Shown in pieces: positions 47,901 through 59,957 of a stretch of DNA of 64,000 bases (positions are counted from its first letter, which is position 1; every line of letters begins with the position of its first letter). The position numbers and the translations under genes were made by a program. The DNA comes from Aporrectodea caliginosa. Lineage: Eukaryota > Annelida > Clitellata > Crassiclitellata > Lumbricidae. Under the pieces are notes generated by a model, which had not been told where the DNA came from, did not search any database, and saw only the letters and a list, made by a program, of their open reading frames with translations. Location: the NCBI GenBank assembly GCA_020284085.1, contig JACEVL010000831.1, forward strand, positions 1,155,001-1,219,000, given 5' to 3'.

Positions 47901-48500
47901 ACAGTATAACGGTATATATATACAATGTTATACATTGTTTTATTGACCAAAGCATTGAATAGAGAGCCAGTGTATACGCAGTCTTTGTGTGCTGATCATT
48001 AATACAGTAAACGGTTGATTTGCAGTCTGATGGTTTGGGTCCCGAAATGCTTCCCACTTCATATTTTATAGATAGCGTTCTGCCAACTGCTACTAAAGCG
48101 CTATTAGTATTCATCAATGATGTATTGTTATACGTTTCTATAGCGCCTTTTAGTTTCTACCAAAGGCACCGATTACACGGAGATTTACCTGATCTATTTA
48201 AGATTGAAAGGTAAACAGAATATGCACGTTGAGCTGAATCAAAGTAATAAGACACAATTAGCTAACAATTAAAAGGAAATCAACTAAATTTCCCCGACGA
48301 ACAACATGTAGTGTTATTTTAGCTTATAAAAGCAATATTCACATAGATGTCCAAAAGCTTGCAATATTAGCCTAAAGAGCAATGTAGGGAAAACAAACTG
48401 CATGTAATAAGAGTACTAAACATACATTTAAGTATCAGTGGTGGCTGATTAAGAGTTTGTAATTAGAATTATCAAAATTTGGTTAATATTTAATTAGAAT
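47901..48500. other. Intron 1, unremarkable part
   Basis: No gene or element is supported. Confidence 0.35.
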
Positions 48501-48507
48501 TAGAATT

Positions 48508-48867
<360 letters not shown>

Positions 48868-49015
48868 GGTACTTAGGTAGCCCTATAGTTGCATCAATGT
48901 AGCACAACTATAGTTAGCTATTATATTGTCTAAATGTTAATTCAAAGTAAGCTACGTATGTCTGTGTGGAAAGTCAACGGAAACGTACACCATGCAATCT
49001 CTTCGAATTTTCCAG

Positions 49016-49225
49016 CGAAGAACCTTGAACCGGAAGACGAGGTTCTGAGGACCCTGCAGAGAAGAGGGACTGATCCAGTCGGATCCAGAGATTCAGCGCA
49101 GTTTGGAGCTGACGAAACCTCCGAGAAGGTTGGTGAAACTGGAAAAAATGAGTCAGGGAAAGAAGACCACTCCAACCGACGAAAACTTCAGAGAGAAAGA
49201 GGAAATGGAACAACGAACACGGAGG
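49016..49225 (+). CDS. STMND1-like: STMND1-like protein, exon 2, with 1-bp frameshift
   Basis: The acceptor CTCTTCGAATTTTCCAG ends at 49015 and the donor GTGAGC begins at 49226. Coming from exon 1 (phase 1) the frame reads NLEPEDEVLRTLQRRG up to GGG at 49066-49068. Coming from exon 3 (phase 0) the frame reads back to GLIQSDPEIQRSLELTKPPR from 49067. These two pieces make one natural peptide if one G of the GGG run is absent. The shape EVL..L...G(I/L)IQS, then KPP.RL.KL, then EEMEQR matches my memory of the start of the stathmin-like region in STMND1. So exon 2 contains either a sequencing or assembly error, a polymorphism or an inactivating mutation. The 120-codon frame from 48934 is only partly this exon. 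Confidence 0.6.
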
Positions 49226-49568
49226 GTGAGCAGACTTCTTTGTGGGCGATACACGCAACCGAAAATTTATATAGCGCGGTTATGTTAGTTATATAGCTCA
49301 AGGTTAAAATAAATCAGAGGCGCTCTCTGGGCTAACCTATAAATGACGGTCATAAACAGTCTTTGAACTCAGTGACAATAAGACACACATAGGGTGTATG
49401 ACTGTATGTATGTATGTTGCAAGGTATATTTGCAAATAATTAATGTATACAAGTCATGTATTTATGCATGTATCTATGCTTACATATTTGTATGGATGTA
49501 GGTGTTGATGAGGTGTCCGAATGTATGTGCCTATATATGTACGATATATAGCGTCGATGCGGACGCAC
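49226..49568. other. Intron 2, first part
   Basis: Decayed ATGT repeats near 49400-49550. No gene is supported. Confidence 0.4.
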
Positions 49569-49770
49569 CGTGCCTTTTCATGTATTGGACCTTCGCACTG
49601 GAACAGCCTTCCATTAACAATTCGTAACATTGCACCGCAGGCAGCTCAGGAAACATTTTCGAAACTTCTTAAGTCGCATCTGTTTAGATCTGTTGGGTAG
49701 TCACGTTAAGCGCCTTCGTGAGTTTCTTGTAGGGCGCTATAAAATGGCCATATACATACATACATACATA
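49569..49770 (+). pseudogene. LINE 3' end with (CATA)n tail
   Basis: An intact 43-codon frame ends at TAG 49698-49700 and contains RAFSCIGPSHWNSLPLTIRN, a typical CR1-type C-terminus. It is followed by CTTGTAGGGCGCTATAAAAT, GGCCATA and CATA repeats. It links the GGCGCTATA tail and CATA arrays directly to a LINE. Inserted in intron 2 of the STMND1-like gene, same strand. Confidence 0.75.
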
Positions 49771-49792
49771 CATATACATACGATTATGTATA

Positions 49793-49798
<6 letters not shown>

Positions 49799-49825
<27 letters not shown>
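49799..49825. repeat. (AT)n microsatellite
   Basis: About 13 AT units between two LINE 3' ends that face each other. Confidence 0.9.
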
Positions 49826-49826
<1 letters not shown>

Positions 49827-49828
49827 GT

Positions 49829-50150
49829 ATTGTATTGTATTGTATTTGATCATTTATAAAGCGCTTCTCATAGCATAAGCCTTTCAGAAGCGCTTCCAGT
49901 GCGAGGTACTCGAGGAAAAATGAAGGTTTAAAGGTGAGAGAAAGAGGAAGAGATTCTACTAGAGAGGATTGTAGAGCGTAGAGAAGGAGGAGTCGACTCC
50001 ATAGAGAGGGACCTATGCACACAAAGGATCTGGATTGAGCCATTTGTGGTCCTAACACGGGGAACAAAAAGGTCAAAGCCGGTCAGAGGATCTGAGAGGA
50101 CGCTTTGACGTGGCAGAGAGGGGGCGGAGAATTTGGTAAACAAAGATATT
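49829..50150 (-). pseudogene. LINE 3' end on the minus strand, (ATACA)n tail
   Basis: On the minus strand a frame carries QSRSFVCIGPSLWSRLLLLY, the same C-terminal block as at 40045 and 55440. It ends in an ATACAATACAAT tail at 49829-49848. It faces the CATA-tailed LINE end in head-to-head tail orientation within intron 2. Confidence 0.7.
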
Positions 50151-50557
50151 TTGGAGTAAGACCCATGTAGGTCTACGTATGTATATTTGTATGTATGTAG
50201 CTAAGTATGTATATATGTATGCATGCATACACAGTAAAAATGTATACAGCTAGGCATGCATGTATGTGTGGGTGTGTATGTATGTATGTAGGTATGTAAA
50301 ATATATATTTAGCTATGTATACATAACATTGCATGTATGCTGTATGTATGTATGTGTATTAATGGCGCATGTAAGTGTAGTATATACGTATTTATGTCTA
50401 TGTATGTATGCACACAAAAATGTATATTAAGACATTCATATATTTATAAATACATGTGTGTATGCAATGTAAAAACTAATATAGCGCCATTTCCGGGTGA
50501 TTTATTGTACATGCCCCATATTGCTGCTATATAAATGAGTAATTAAATTTGTGACAG
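50151..50557. repeat. Intron 2, degenerate TATG-rich DNA
   Basis: TATG and TATA units are scattered through this stretch. ACTAATATAGCGCCATTTCC near 50476 may be a decayed element tail. The acceptor of exon 3 (AAATTTGTGACAG) ends at 50557. Confidence 0.6.
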
Positions 50558-50656
50558 GAACGCGTCAAGGAACTTCGGTCGGAACCGAAAGAAAAAGAAT
50601 TGCGTCCAAGGCCACAGCCCTTGAAGGTCAGGGTCAAATCGCCAGCGGGTGATTGA
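50558..50656 (+). CDS. STMND1-like: STMND1-like protein, exon 3 (C-terminus)
   Basis: Starting in phase 0 after the acceptor, 32 codons run to TGA 50654-50656. The peptide begins ERVKELRSEPKEKELRP and continues rich in Pro, Arg and Lys, directly extending the charged helix EEMEQRTRR of exon 2. A long, highly charged helix of this kind is the hallmark of stathmin-like domains, which bind tubulin. The vertebrate protein is longer at its C-terminus, so this protein (about 159 residues if the frameshift is ignored) would be short, or further alternative exons exist. No AATAAA was seen close downstream. Confidence 0.55.
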   Translation, partial: ERVKELRSEPKEKELRPRPQPLKVRVKSPAGD

Positions 50657-50849
50657 GGACAAGAAAAGTGAAGTGGCTGGAAGCAATTGAAAGAAGAAGA
50701 GCAATCACGAAAAATCAGATGACTTGTGTATTTTGGTTCATTGTTTGAATAGAAATTTACACTCAGGATGACTCCATTGTTCTTTGAAGCTTTGCGTAGT
50801 CGTAATCGAAAATGAAGCCGTCGTCATGTCCGTTATCATGAGCATCGGT
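50657..50849. other. Downstream flank of the STMND1-like gene
   Basis: Possible 3' untranslated region; no polyadenylation signal was recognised. Confidence 0.3.
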
Positions 50850-51113
50850 ATCACCGTTGTAGTAGTTATCATGATCACGATCATGATCATCACCATCATC
50901 GTCATCGTCATCATCATTATTATTATTATCATCATCATCATCATCATCGCTGTCACCATCATCACAAATACCATCATGATCATCATCATCATCACTGTCA
51001 TCGCCGTCATCATCATCATCATACTCATCATAATCATCGTCATCATCGTCATCATCGTCATCATCAGCAGCAGCATCATCGTCATCGTCGCCAACATCAC
51101 CATCGTTGTCATC

Positions 51114-51180
<67 letters not shown>

Positions 51181-51181
51181 A
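50850..51181. repeat. Interrupted (ATC)n array
   Basis: ATC units with many substitutions, becoming pure at 51109-51180. Both strands give repeat-peptide frames that are not genes. Confidence 0.95.
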
Positions 51182-51184
51182 GAA

Positions 51185-51985
51185 TTTACTAAATTAGCTA
51201 ACTACGGTATCAGAGGCACGCAGCTTTATTGGTTTACAAGTTATTTTAGAAATCGTTATCAATGTGTTTCTTGCAACGGCACACTCCGATTTGCGTCATG
51301 TGAAGTATGGAGTCCCGCGGGGCTCTAATCTAGAACCCCTTCTTTTTTGTTCTTTGTATAAACGATTTACCCAATTAATCCTTCATTTTGACGTTTATTT
51401 TGTTTGCGGACGATACACACGCTTTTCATTTCCATATTTTCGCATTTGACTCTAACGTAAATTGTTAATGCGGAACTTCAATTGGTTGCTGAATGGTTTG
51501 CTGCAAATAAACTATCTTTAAATCTAGAAAACCCTCTTTTAACCTATTCAAAGCGCATAAAAAGAAATCTCCCCGATGTGGCTCGATTCCCTGTCGCTCG
51601 AACGTGTTATCAATTAATGGGTTAGCTTTATCCCAGGTCGTTTCGACAAAGTTCCTGGGCATATGCGTTCATTAGCATTTGACTTGGACTGACCACATAA
51701 GTTTATTTCGGCAAAGGTAGCAAAAAATTTTGTAAGTCTGTCCATATGCTTCCAAAATGTAGCCTATTCGTTCTCAACTTTATTACTCGTTAGTATACCC
51801 TTACTTCACGTATTGGAATCTAGTATTGGCCTCTAAGATTAAGTGCATGGGCTAAATTAGTGTTACTACAGACGAGAGTGGTGCGAGTAACTGCTAGAGC
51901 TCCCGTGGATCCCATGCTGGCCCATTATTTTCCGAACTCCAGATTCTTTTATATTGTCAGATTTATAAGCTTCTTCAGCATGTGA
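51185..51985 (+). pseudogene. Decayed LINE reverse transcriptase fragment
   Basis: A translation with several frame changes shows NYGIRGTQLYWFTSYF, then VKYGVPRGSNLEPLLF (motif B, with PRG for PQG) near 51300-51350. A TTTGCGGACGATACACACGC stretch encodes an FADDT-like catalytic motif near 51403. It is the same broad LINE group as the copy at 16988 but far older. The ATC array abuts its 5' end. Confidence 0.75.
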
Positions 51986-52014
51986 TCAATCAATCAACAA
52001 CCAACCAACCAACT

Positions 52015-52049
<35 letters not shown>

Positions 52050-52064
52050 TAAACCAACCAATCT
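51986..52064. repeat. (CAAT)n/(CAAC)n repeat
   Basis: CAAC and CAAT units, pure at about 52015-52048. Confidence 0.85.
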
Positions 52065-52286
52065 GTGCAAATGCAGCTGCTACAGCCAAGCATCGTGCTT
52101 AAAGCTTATGCCTCTGTTGGCACTTCGCTTTGCAATTATCTCCCCTCTATGCCTCGCTCTATGCTCTTAGCTGTGGTATTTCTGTCTCTTCCCGTTATCT
52201 TAAGACTTTTCTTTTTTCGCGGGATTCATCGCACTGGGAGCGCCTCTCTGATCAGGTTCTTTTTAAATTTGTAAATACAATACAGT
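52065..52286 (+). pseudogene. Decayed LINE 3' end
   Basis: The sequence TTCGCGGGATTCATCGCACT, GGGAGCGCCTCTCTGATCAG and the end AAATACAATACAGTACAA match, block by block, the 3' ends at 55440-55690 and 60000-60420. The coding frame is broken. Confidence 0.6.
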
Positions 52287-52289
52287 ACA

Positions 52290-52476
52290 ACCATGGGCGT
52301 ATTAAGGGGTTGGTGTTACGAGTTCAAACCCTGAAATAATTTTTAGAAAATATTTTGATACACTTTTACATGCGAAATACCAAAAAGCCTTAATTTTTTG
52401 ACCATCTCCAATGGAAGCCACCCCCCGAAATGTTAAAAGCCACTCCGAAATTTTATCATGGCTACGCCCCTGGATA
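52290..52476 (-). mobile_element. GGGGCGTAGCCA-type repeat, reverse copy
   Basis: Read on the minus strand it starts CAGGGGCGTAGCCATGATAA followed by AATTTCGGAGTGG. It is a relative of 46818 and 1500. The far end CCATGGGCGTATTAAGGGG (plus strand) resembles an inverted end. Confidence 0.55.
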
Positions 52477-53185
52477 TAATGCAATCAACAACCAATTATC
52501 CAACCAATCAAGCAACCAACAGAAGCCCTTTCTGTCCATCGCAGCAGCGTTCAGATCTCGTCTCTCCATTTCTGCTTCTGCTTCTGTCACTGCTGCTGCT
52601 GCTACTGCTGTCAATGACGACGTCTCGATGCGGTGATTATGATGCCATCGACTCAGTATCGATTCCTACAAAGCTGATCAAAGGAATTCGGTCGTTAATA
52701 TCGCTGCCATGGCGACGATTATTGATGACGAAATGAGTCGGTCTCTTTGACACGAGAGGTTCGTCAAAGGAAATTCAGGTGGTTCTGTGATAGACGGTGT
52801 CTTTCTCGCCGACCATTCACAATTCATTCAAACCATTCATCGCCCATTGAGTGTCTGCTAAGGAATAGCTTACATTCTATTGCAATTCACCAGCTTTCAT
52901 TCACGTGCAATTCACCGGTCATTCATAAGCCATTCAAATACGGAGGAGGGGTTCAAGGTAACACTCTGGCACGAAGACTAGGAGATCAACACGAACGCGG
53001 GATCGATTCCGGCTACCATCCAAAAGGTCGACTCAGTCTTTCATTCGCTAGATGACGTTGGTAAAAATGAGCAGGACAGATCATCATGGCTGCCAGACAG
53101 TAAAAATTCCACTTCTGTAATAACTTGTGATCATCCGTTCATACTTTGACTTGTAGCCATACTGCGTTCATGTCAGTTTGAATTA
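52477..53185. other. Non-coding DNA
   Basis: Several open frames of 80-100 codons overlap in different frames without features. I do not support a gene. The CATTCA/CATTCG phrase is frequent at 52815-52940. CAGTTTGAATTAATAAACGA before the ATT array at 53187 may be an element tail. Confidence 0.4.
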
Positions 53186-53186
53186 A

Positions 53187-53220
53187 TAAACGAAGATTAT
53201 TATTATTATTATTATTATTA

Positions 53221-53262
<42 letters not shown>

Positions 53263-53272
53263 GTTGTTGTTT

Positions 53273-53304
<32 letters not shown>
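53187..53304. repeat. (ATT)n to (GTT)n array
   Basis: ATT units (53187-53262) change to GTT units (53263-53304) at one point, which suggests a point mutation fixed and then spread by slippage. Confidence 0.95.
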
Positions 53305-53306
<2 letters not shown>

Positions 53307-53307
53307 C

Positions 53308-54428
53308 TGAAAAGTCATCTCAGCAGATCTCAGAGAGCGTTGGCAATGTTCCGGAGAGGCAGATGGCATTCCCCCGTTGCAGAGCTACTGAGATACGCTG
53401 GAACAAGTACGATGTATCCAGTGGATCGTGCGTTGCGGCCGTTATCCGGCTTCCCAACTCTAATATGAATTGCAGACCTTCGCTGCTCCAAGCGCCGCCG
53501 GTTTCCATGGCGACAGCTACAAAGTCATGGCTGGTAGTAATTGTAGAGTATTTCACCCTCTTTGAAACAGTGGCGCGTTCGGCTGCTTCGCCAGCTCCGA
53601 TTGATGTGTAAGGAAGATGAGACGTGGCGTAGGTGTCGGACACTGTCACATCCCATGCCAGGCATCGTCCACGTGACCAAGGGATCAGCGTAACACCGTC
53701 TGGCCGCTTCCCATCTTCTCTTGAGAGGCCGAGAGGTTCTTTCTGAGCAGGTATTTTCGCTCTGCCAAGGGCTCTCCAGAGGACGTCGTTTAGCATACTG
53801 TGCCGCTGCTGTTTACCGCCTCCTCCTCTACAAACCAGTCCGTGAAGTCCTCTTGCGTCGACTTTTCCCCGGCAGTGGTGGCATAAATGCGGCTCACAGA
53901 GTATCGTTCATAGCCTCATCCCGACTGCGATCCGTACCTCCTCGTCTGAGAGGCGCAGGCCCAGAGCAGTCACAGGTGGAGCTAGCATCCAGTCACCAGA
54001 GTGAGGTGCTCGAGAAGCTAGTAGTCGGGCACGATCACGTGGAGCACTAGTGGACTCGAGTAGGCCATCCACGCCTTGTCTGTAAATAGGAGATCCCACT
54101 GTTTTTGACGATAAATTGCTGCTCCTGTGGGTGGTTCTGCACCTGTCATGGTGCAGAACCAAGCGGTCATCCAAGCGGTAAGTGCTGAATTCGCCAGTTT
54201 GTACGGTATTTCAGCCGACTCTGTCGGTAAGATGCATGCTTGAAGTTCGTTTGTGCTTGCCACAGAAGCCAGAAAGGCGGAAAGTGCCAGCGTAGATGCA
54301 CAAAGATCACCCAGACCACCATCTCTCACCGACAGAGAAGCCTGGAGCCAACGGTCTTCGTCAAGGTCTACATTTAAGATGGTTGAAAGACCTTCTCTCA
54401 ATAAGTGGTCGAATCTGGCCAAACCCAA
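53308..54428 (-). pseudogene. C-terminal half of an R2-like LINE protein
   Basis: On the minus strand three frames follow one another. First comes FDHLLREGLSTIL with WLQASLSVRDGGLG (about 54410-54300). Then RDRARLLASRAPHSGDWMLA (about 54020-53960). Last comes a zinc-knuckle-like CHHC...HGLVC stretch near 53890-53830, followed by LNDVLWRALG, GKRPDGVTLIPW and LAWDVTV. The order Cys/His knuckle, then PD-x15-D, resembles the C-terminus of RLE-type LINEs such as R2, in which PD...D is part of a restriction-like endonuclease. That endonuclease reading is inference. At least two frameshifts make it inactive. ATT-type triplet arrays flank it on both sides. Confidence 0.7.
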
Positions 54429-54430
54429 AC

Positions 54431-55043
<613 letters not shown>

Positions 55044-55385
55044 TTGTCAACGAAATACAGTAATGGACACATGCAGATCAAAACATCGCACAGTAAGACA
55101 TGTTTTGCAAAATGTTCGATTGAAACTTATGCTTCAAGCTATATCGAATCGCAGTTAGTACTTTATGCCTCTAAACTACTTCAATATGGTGGCATTAGTG
55201 TTATTTGTTATCAACAAATAACAATTCAAACTTTTAATTCAGATTTAACACTTCAAGGTGGTAAGCTTATATTTAACACTGTACACAACGAATCTCTATT
55301 AGAAATAAAGTATGGCGAACTAACAAATGATGTTAAATGTAAGAAAATGAGGCATCTAATATTCGGCGATATGCCATTTATCTGA
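55044..55385 (+). CDS. Hypothetical ORF, 113 codons, weak
   Basis: An ATG-to-stop frame with a balanced composition (five Cys, no low complexity) in AT-rich DNA. It has no signal peptide, membrane segment or recognisable motif. An overlapping minus-strand frame reduces confidence further. It could be a fragment of a decayed element. Confidence 0.2.
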   Translation: MSTKYSNGHMQIKTSHSKTCFAKCSIETYASSYIESQLVLYASKLLQYGGISVICYQQITIQTFNSDLTLQGGKLIFNTVHNESLLEIKYGELTNDVKCKKMRHLIFGDMPFI

Positions 55386-55439
55386 AAGTCATGTCCATAA
55401 GTCAGTTGGTTTGAGCCTAATGTACTTAACTGGTACTGT

Positions 55440-55690
55440 AACACTACTGATACAGAAAGCGGTTTGTCGTGCAAGTAACTACCAGGCTCGTTCCTTTGCT
55501 TCAATTGGTCCCTCTCTTTGGAATGCTCTTTCTCCTTCTGTTCGCTCTAAAGTTCTCTCTGGCAGACTCTCTTCTTTCTTCACTTTTCTCAAAACCTGTT
55601 TATGTTCGCGGGGCTTAGCACACTGGGAGCGCTTCTGAAAGGTTCACCCTACGAGAGGCGCTTTACAAATACTTAAATACGATACGATAA
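55440..55690 (+). pseudogene. LINE 3' end, relatively young
   Basis: The frame includes QARSFASIGPSLWNALSPSV and ends AHWERF, followed by GAGAGGCGCTTTACAAATAC and a TACGATACGATA tail. Same family as 40045, 49829 (minus), 52065 and 59985. All copies are 5' truncated, as expected for target-primed reverse transcription. Confidence 0.75.
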
Positions 55691-55789
55691 AGAAGCGCTT
55701 TATGAGTGATATGAATTACAGAAAGAAAGAATTTATTAATTTATTAAAGACTGAATGAGACGGTAATCCCGTAGTTTATGTTGATAAAT

Positions 55790-56165
55790 TATTTCATATG
55801 GTCAATTTCAAATGAAAGCTGGATTGATGAAAAACATGTTTCCCTAAATGCAAGTGGGATTGGTTAAACCATTTCTGTGTTTAAATAGAAGCTGCATTGA
55901 TCGAAATAATCTTTCCCGTAAATAAAAGCTGGATTGATGAATGTGAATTTTTGAATCAGTAGAAGCTGGATTGCTGAAAATAGTTTCCGTAAGTAGAACT
56001 AGAAGCTGGATCCATGAGAATAGTTCTTTCCTTAAATAAAAGTTCCAGTGATAACAAATATTATTTTGCTTAAATAGAATTTCGGTAATTTTTATCATTA
56101 AATGAAAGTTGGATTGATTAAAAATGCTTTTCGATGAACTGGAAGCTGGATTAATGGTAACCTAG
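55790..56165 (+). repeat. Diverged AGAAGCTGGATTGATGA minisatellite
   Basis: About eight units of 40-50 bp, each with a version of AAGCTGGATTGATGAAAA followed by a T-rich stretch and AAATA. It resembles the short cluster at 35045-35200. Confidence 0.65.
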
Positions 56166-56364
56166 TTATCATGGACATAGGTAGACTGCTTACTTAGCCT
56201 ACCAACATGAAGTGCGGCATTGAAGACATTAAAATAAATTACCAACCTAAACTACGGGATCACCGAATGAGAGTATGTATTCCACTTGTACTTTTGTAAT
56301 TCATTTCAACATTTTTACCCAACGCGTAGCACATTCACATTGCAACAGATTACTTGGGTCTTTC

Positions 56365-56509
56365 CAGTGGCGGCACTACGCCAGGGCAAGCCAGGGCAAA
56401 TGCCCTGGTAAAATAGCCTTTGCCCTTGTCGTTGCCCTGCCAGCATTTTTGCCCTGCCGAGCATTTATTCGTATGCCCTGGTTAAAATAAATGTCTGGCG
56501 CCGCCTCTG
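56365..56509. mobile_element. hAT-like MITE with perfect 8-bp target duplication
   Basis: The ends are CAGTGGCGGCACTACGCCAG (left) and CAGAGGCGGCGCCAGAC (read from the right). GGTCTTTC is duplicated at 56357-56364 and 56510-56517. The interior repeats GCCAGGGCAA and TGCCCTGGT blocks. Confidence 0.9.
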
Positions 56510-56517
56510 GGTCTTTC

Positions 56518-57344
56518 ATGGACTTAGTCATTTGTTGCAATGTGTTTAGTAAATATTCTTCATTCGCGTGCTTGACGTATATAAACAAGCTACTAAGTTT
56601 AGTAATAAACCGTGAAGGATCAGACTTTAGGCTACGGAGAAGATAAAACCTAGAAGCCTAAGCCAGTGTGCGTGAGCTAGATCTTTGGTAATTCCTATTC
56701 ATTGGTATTCTTGACAGAAAGAAGCTACAAAGTTAAGTATAATCCTAACAACACGTCAATGACCAAATTTCAAGAGGAGATTAATTCTAAAAACAAAAAC
56801 CAAAAACCACTCATTGATCATGAATAAAATTAGTTAGTCCTATTGCGTGACAGCAAGTAGCCTAATGTATGCTTGGACATGTTTTAATCCAGAATTGTCC
56901 GGTTCTGTCAAGCACTAATAATGTCGATGCATGATGTATCCAGGCAACTGAAGCAGTTTCTAAATTGATGACCCTGGTAACAAACTGTTATTATGAAATC
57001 AGTCCAAAAAAATTATTTAGGAATCAGCTAGTTATTTCGACATACAAAGTTATCGTCATTGCTAATTGTTCCTAAAAAAAAAACAGGAAATCCGATCTTA
57101 TTCTTCTGCAGTCACAAATAGCTTTCATTTTAGGCTAAAGACCTAATTGTTTAACATACATGTATTTATCAAACAAAAATGTCGTTATCTAGTTTATTTC
57201 TATCATAAGTTATCTTCCACTTAATGTCTTTCACCAGTTACAGCCTTGGGACGATGCTCGATGTTTCAAACTTCAGAGCTGACATCCTTGTTTAACCCTT
57301 GTGTCATGCTCTGCACAGACAGTCTTATTTAGTTGCCTACCATT
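56518..57344. other. Sparse non-coding DNA
   Basis: No supported gene or element. Confidence 0.45.
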
Positions 57345-57426
57345 GTCGTGTGATGTGTTGGCCTTTCCTGCTGACTTGATTTCAGAATTATTTCCCAAGC
57401 ATCGAATCGAAAAACTTCGTCAGAGC
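57345..57426 (-). CDS. Possible repeated exon, copy A
   Basis: On the minus strand, an acceptor GAAATTCAATTTAG is followed at 57426 by an open stretch containing DAWEIILKSSQQERP. Compared with copies B and C the core D..(V/I)(I/V)L(E/K)(P/S)S(R/Q) is kept, with acidic residues before and Pro after. The 3' border is not defined. Confidence 0.3.
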
Positions 57427-57877
57427 CTAAATTGAATTTCAGAAGCAACTACTGGCCACCTGTTTACCAAACTGTCATTGAAGCATAATAATTTTTTGGC
57501 AAACAATTTAATGATTAAAAATAGTCTTATATAAAATAAAATCAATAATCATCGTTTATTATTTCAAACTGACACACAGCAGTACGATTACAATTCATAG
57601 TATGAACGAATGATCACAAGCTATTACAGGAGTCGAATCTAACTGTTTGGCAGCCATGCAAGGCACTCATCACGTCCTACTGCATATACAAAACATACCA
57701 AAGTGCATTAAGTGAAGGAGTGAAGTCAATAAATTTGCATCTGTTTTGCTTTTAGAGGCAGTTAATTATTTCAAGTAAGAAGCAGAGTGCTATAGTTAGT
57801 TACAGCAAATGAGCCATAATTATGTCTATAAAAAGAGTATTTCCGGCTAACTTTGAGCCTAATGTTTCGTCACTTAC
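57427..57877. other. Possible intron between repeated exons A and B
   Basis: Contains blocks shared with 58380-58520, for example AGAAGCAACTACTGGCCACC against AGAAGCAATTGTGGGCAACT and TTTGCATCTGTTTTG against TTACATCTGCATTG. This supports duplication of exon plus intron. Confidence 0.35.
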
Positions 57878-57990
57878 TTGTACGTTTGGTTGTGAATTTC
57901 CTTGCTTTGGTGTTGGAGTGGGTGGTGGCCCTCTTCTCCGGCTCGGTTCCAAAACAACACCAGAATCGTTTTCAGCAAGTCTACTAGTGC
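57878..57990 (-). CDS. Possible repeated exon, copy B
   Basis: On the minus strand, the acceptor GAAATTGGTTTTAG is followed by 113 bp and a perfect GTAAGT donor (plus-strand 57872-57877). The peptide includes AENDSGVVLEPSRRRG and then a Pro-rich PPPTPTPKQG. The Pro-rich basic stretch could bind SH3 or similar domains, but this is a guess. It is the best-supported of the three copies because both splice sites are good. Confidence 0.4.
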
Positions 57991-58249
57991 CTAAAACCAA
58001 TTTCAAAGAGATACAGAGAACGAAATTATAGGTGAAAGAGTGACCAGTCGTTATGGGTCTCCGCTGCTGTCTGAAACAATAATTATTTCAAGTACTATGA
58101 CTGAAATTATTAATTTTTGTGACGCATGTAGCAGGCACAGTACTTTAGGCCTTTATGCTCAATAGGCTTTATAAAAGGAAGCAATGTCAGTTGGCGTGCT
58201 TTAAGTAGGCTTATTTTTGTCACTAATTTGTAGCTTTTTGCTTCAGATG
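57991..58249. other. Possible intron between repeated exons B and C
   Basis: AT-rich; no gene is supported. Confidence 0.35.
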
Positions 58250-58345
58250 TTATTTCCTGCGTTTTGGAGAAGGCGCTGGCTCTGTCTTCCGACTTGATTC
58301 CAGAATAACGTCCGAATCTTTTGGTTCAGTTACAGGTCCACTAGA
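58250..58345 (-). CDS. Possible repeated exon, copy C, ending in a stop
   Basis: On the minus strand, after the acceptor CAGACACTTAG, 31 codons run to TAA. They include KDSDVILESSRKTEPAPSPK, clearly like copies A and B. A stop here suggests either an alternative last exon or a decayed copy. Being upstream of B and A on the minus strand, it would end a transcript that includes it. Confidence 0.35.
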   Translation of the reverse strand, partial: SSGPVTEPKDSDVILESSRKTEPAPSPKRRK

Positions 58346-58687
58346 CTAAGTGTCTGAATTTATTTTAAGAAGCAATTGTGGGCAACTTGTTTTTACATTG
58401 TAGTCGAAGCGAGGTGGCTTAGAAAATTATAGAAACACATCAAAGACAAATACAAAGACGTTTAATTAAGGAGCAAAGAATTAATAAGCTTACATCTGCA
58501 TTGTTGATAGAAGCTGTAGTTAACTGCAGCCTTCTAGCGGCAACTCAAAACTTGTTAATTCAGCAGCTCCCTTAGGAGTTGTCAAATTTTCTTCCTTTCA
58601 GCTTTCAGTTAGTCCTTGCCTATAGTTTAAGTTGCTTCTGATAAGCTTGAAATCTAAAGCGTCAGTCTATTGTCATTATCATTTTTA
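58346..58687. other. Possible intron with duplicated blocks
   Basis: Shares blocks with 57427-57760 as noted there; nothing else is supported. Confidence 0.35.
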
Positions 58688-59128
<441 letters not shown>

Positions 59129-59235
59129 TACTATCTTTACGACACCGATTAATGGCTGTTGCACTAAGATAACGGCGCCAGCAGAGACAATAGGTTTAGA
59201 TAGATGATTTCTGATACCATTACCATTACCTTCAT

Positions 59236-59392
59236 CTGCCGTCACAGCCAACTGATGAACTCGGGGTGTCCGGTATGGCAGAAACAATGTTTCAGATGAC
59301 GAATCATAGGACGAATCCTCTGAATCTGAATAGAAATCCTTTTCTTCGTTGAAAGCAGCGCCAATGTGTTTGTTATCATGATATATGTCCGA
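59236..59392 (-). CDS. Possible acidic exon upstream of the repeated exons
   Basis: On the minus strand an open frame reads EEKDFYSDSEDSSYDSSSET followed by LFLPYRTPRVHQLAVTADEG. It meets a possible GTAATG donor at about plus-strand 59233-59238. The frame stays open past the donor to about 59130, so the exon end is uncertain. Ser/Asp/Glu-rich stretches of this type are frequent in nuclear proteins. Its upstream edge coincides with the left end of the palindrome at 59393, so the rest of the gene may be displaced or lost. Confidence 0.3.
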
Positions 59393-59957
59393 TTAGGAAT
59401 AGCTAAGATTATAATAGGCTCGAGAAATCAGTAGTATGACGATTAAACAAATAATTGTCAACTAAGAAATAACGTACGTTGGTCTTTACGTGGAACGACA
59501 ATCTGACAGCAAAACAGAAAGTGAAATTGGCTCAATGTTCTATCTAAAGTCCGCTATCAAGATTGTATGGCGAAATTTATGACCGCTTGGACTTTGGATT
59601 TGACTGACTTGCGCCTCAAATGCCTTGGATATCGATGCTTTAGAAATCACCAAATCGGAATTCATGAGACTATAATCAAGGGGTAATAAGTAACCCAGCC
59701 TATTTAAGTCTGACCAAGCCTATTTAAGTCTGACCAAGCTCTTTACCAATCGTATATTGAACCAAGTTGCAAGCGACGATTAAACAAAATTTGGACAAGG
59801 ATGAGCAATCTTAGAAAGTTTCATTGATTCATATGCATCCGCATTTTAGAAAGTAGGCCTACTCTGAGTTTAAGTAAACATTTAAACGCATTTATAATGT
59901 AAGTGCGCATGGTTAACGGTCATAAAACCACAAACTGTCTAAATATAGGTTAGATAA

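Noticed and set aside
48934..49296. 120-codon ORF as a separate gene
   Set aside because: Its 5' part before 49016 is intron-like and its 3' part is out of frame with the better peptide in the overlapping frame. The exon model 49016-49225 explains it better.
50738..51197. Met-rich and Ile-rich proteins on both strands
   Set aside because: Translation of the interrupted ATC array.
52430..53055. Three overlapping ORFs of 68-102 codons
   Set aside because: Different frames, no motifs, no splice structure, and part of the first lies in a repeat.
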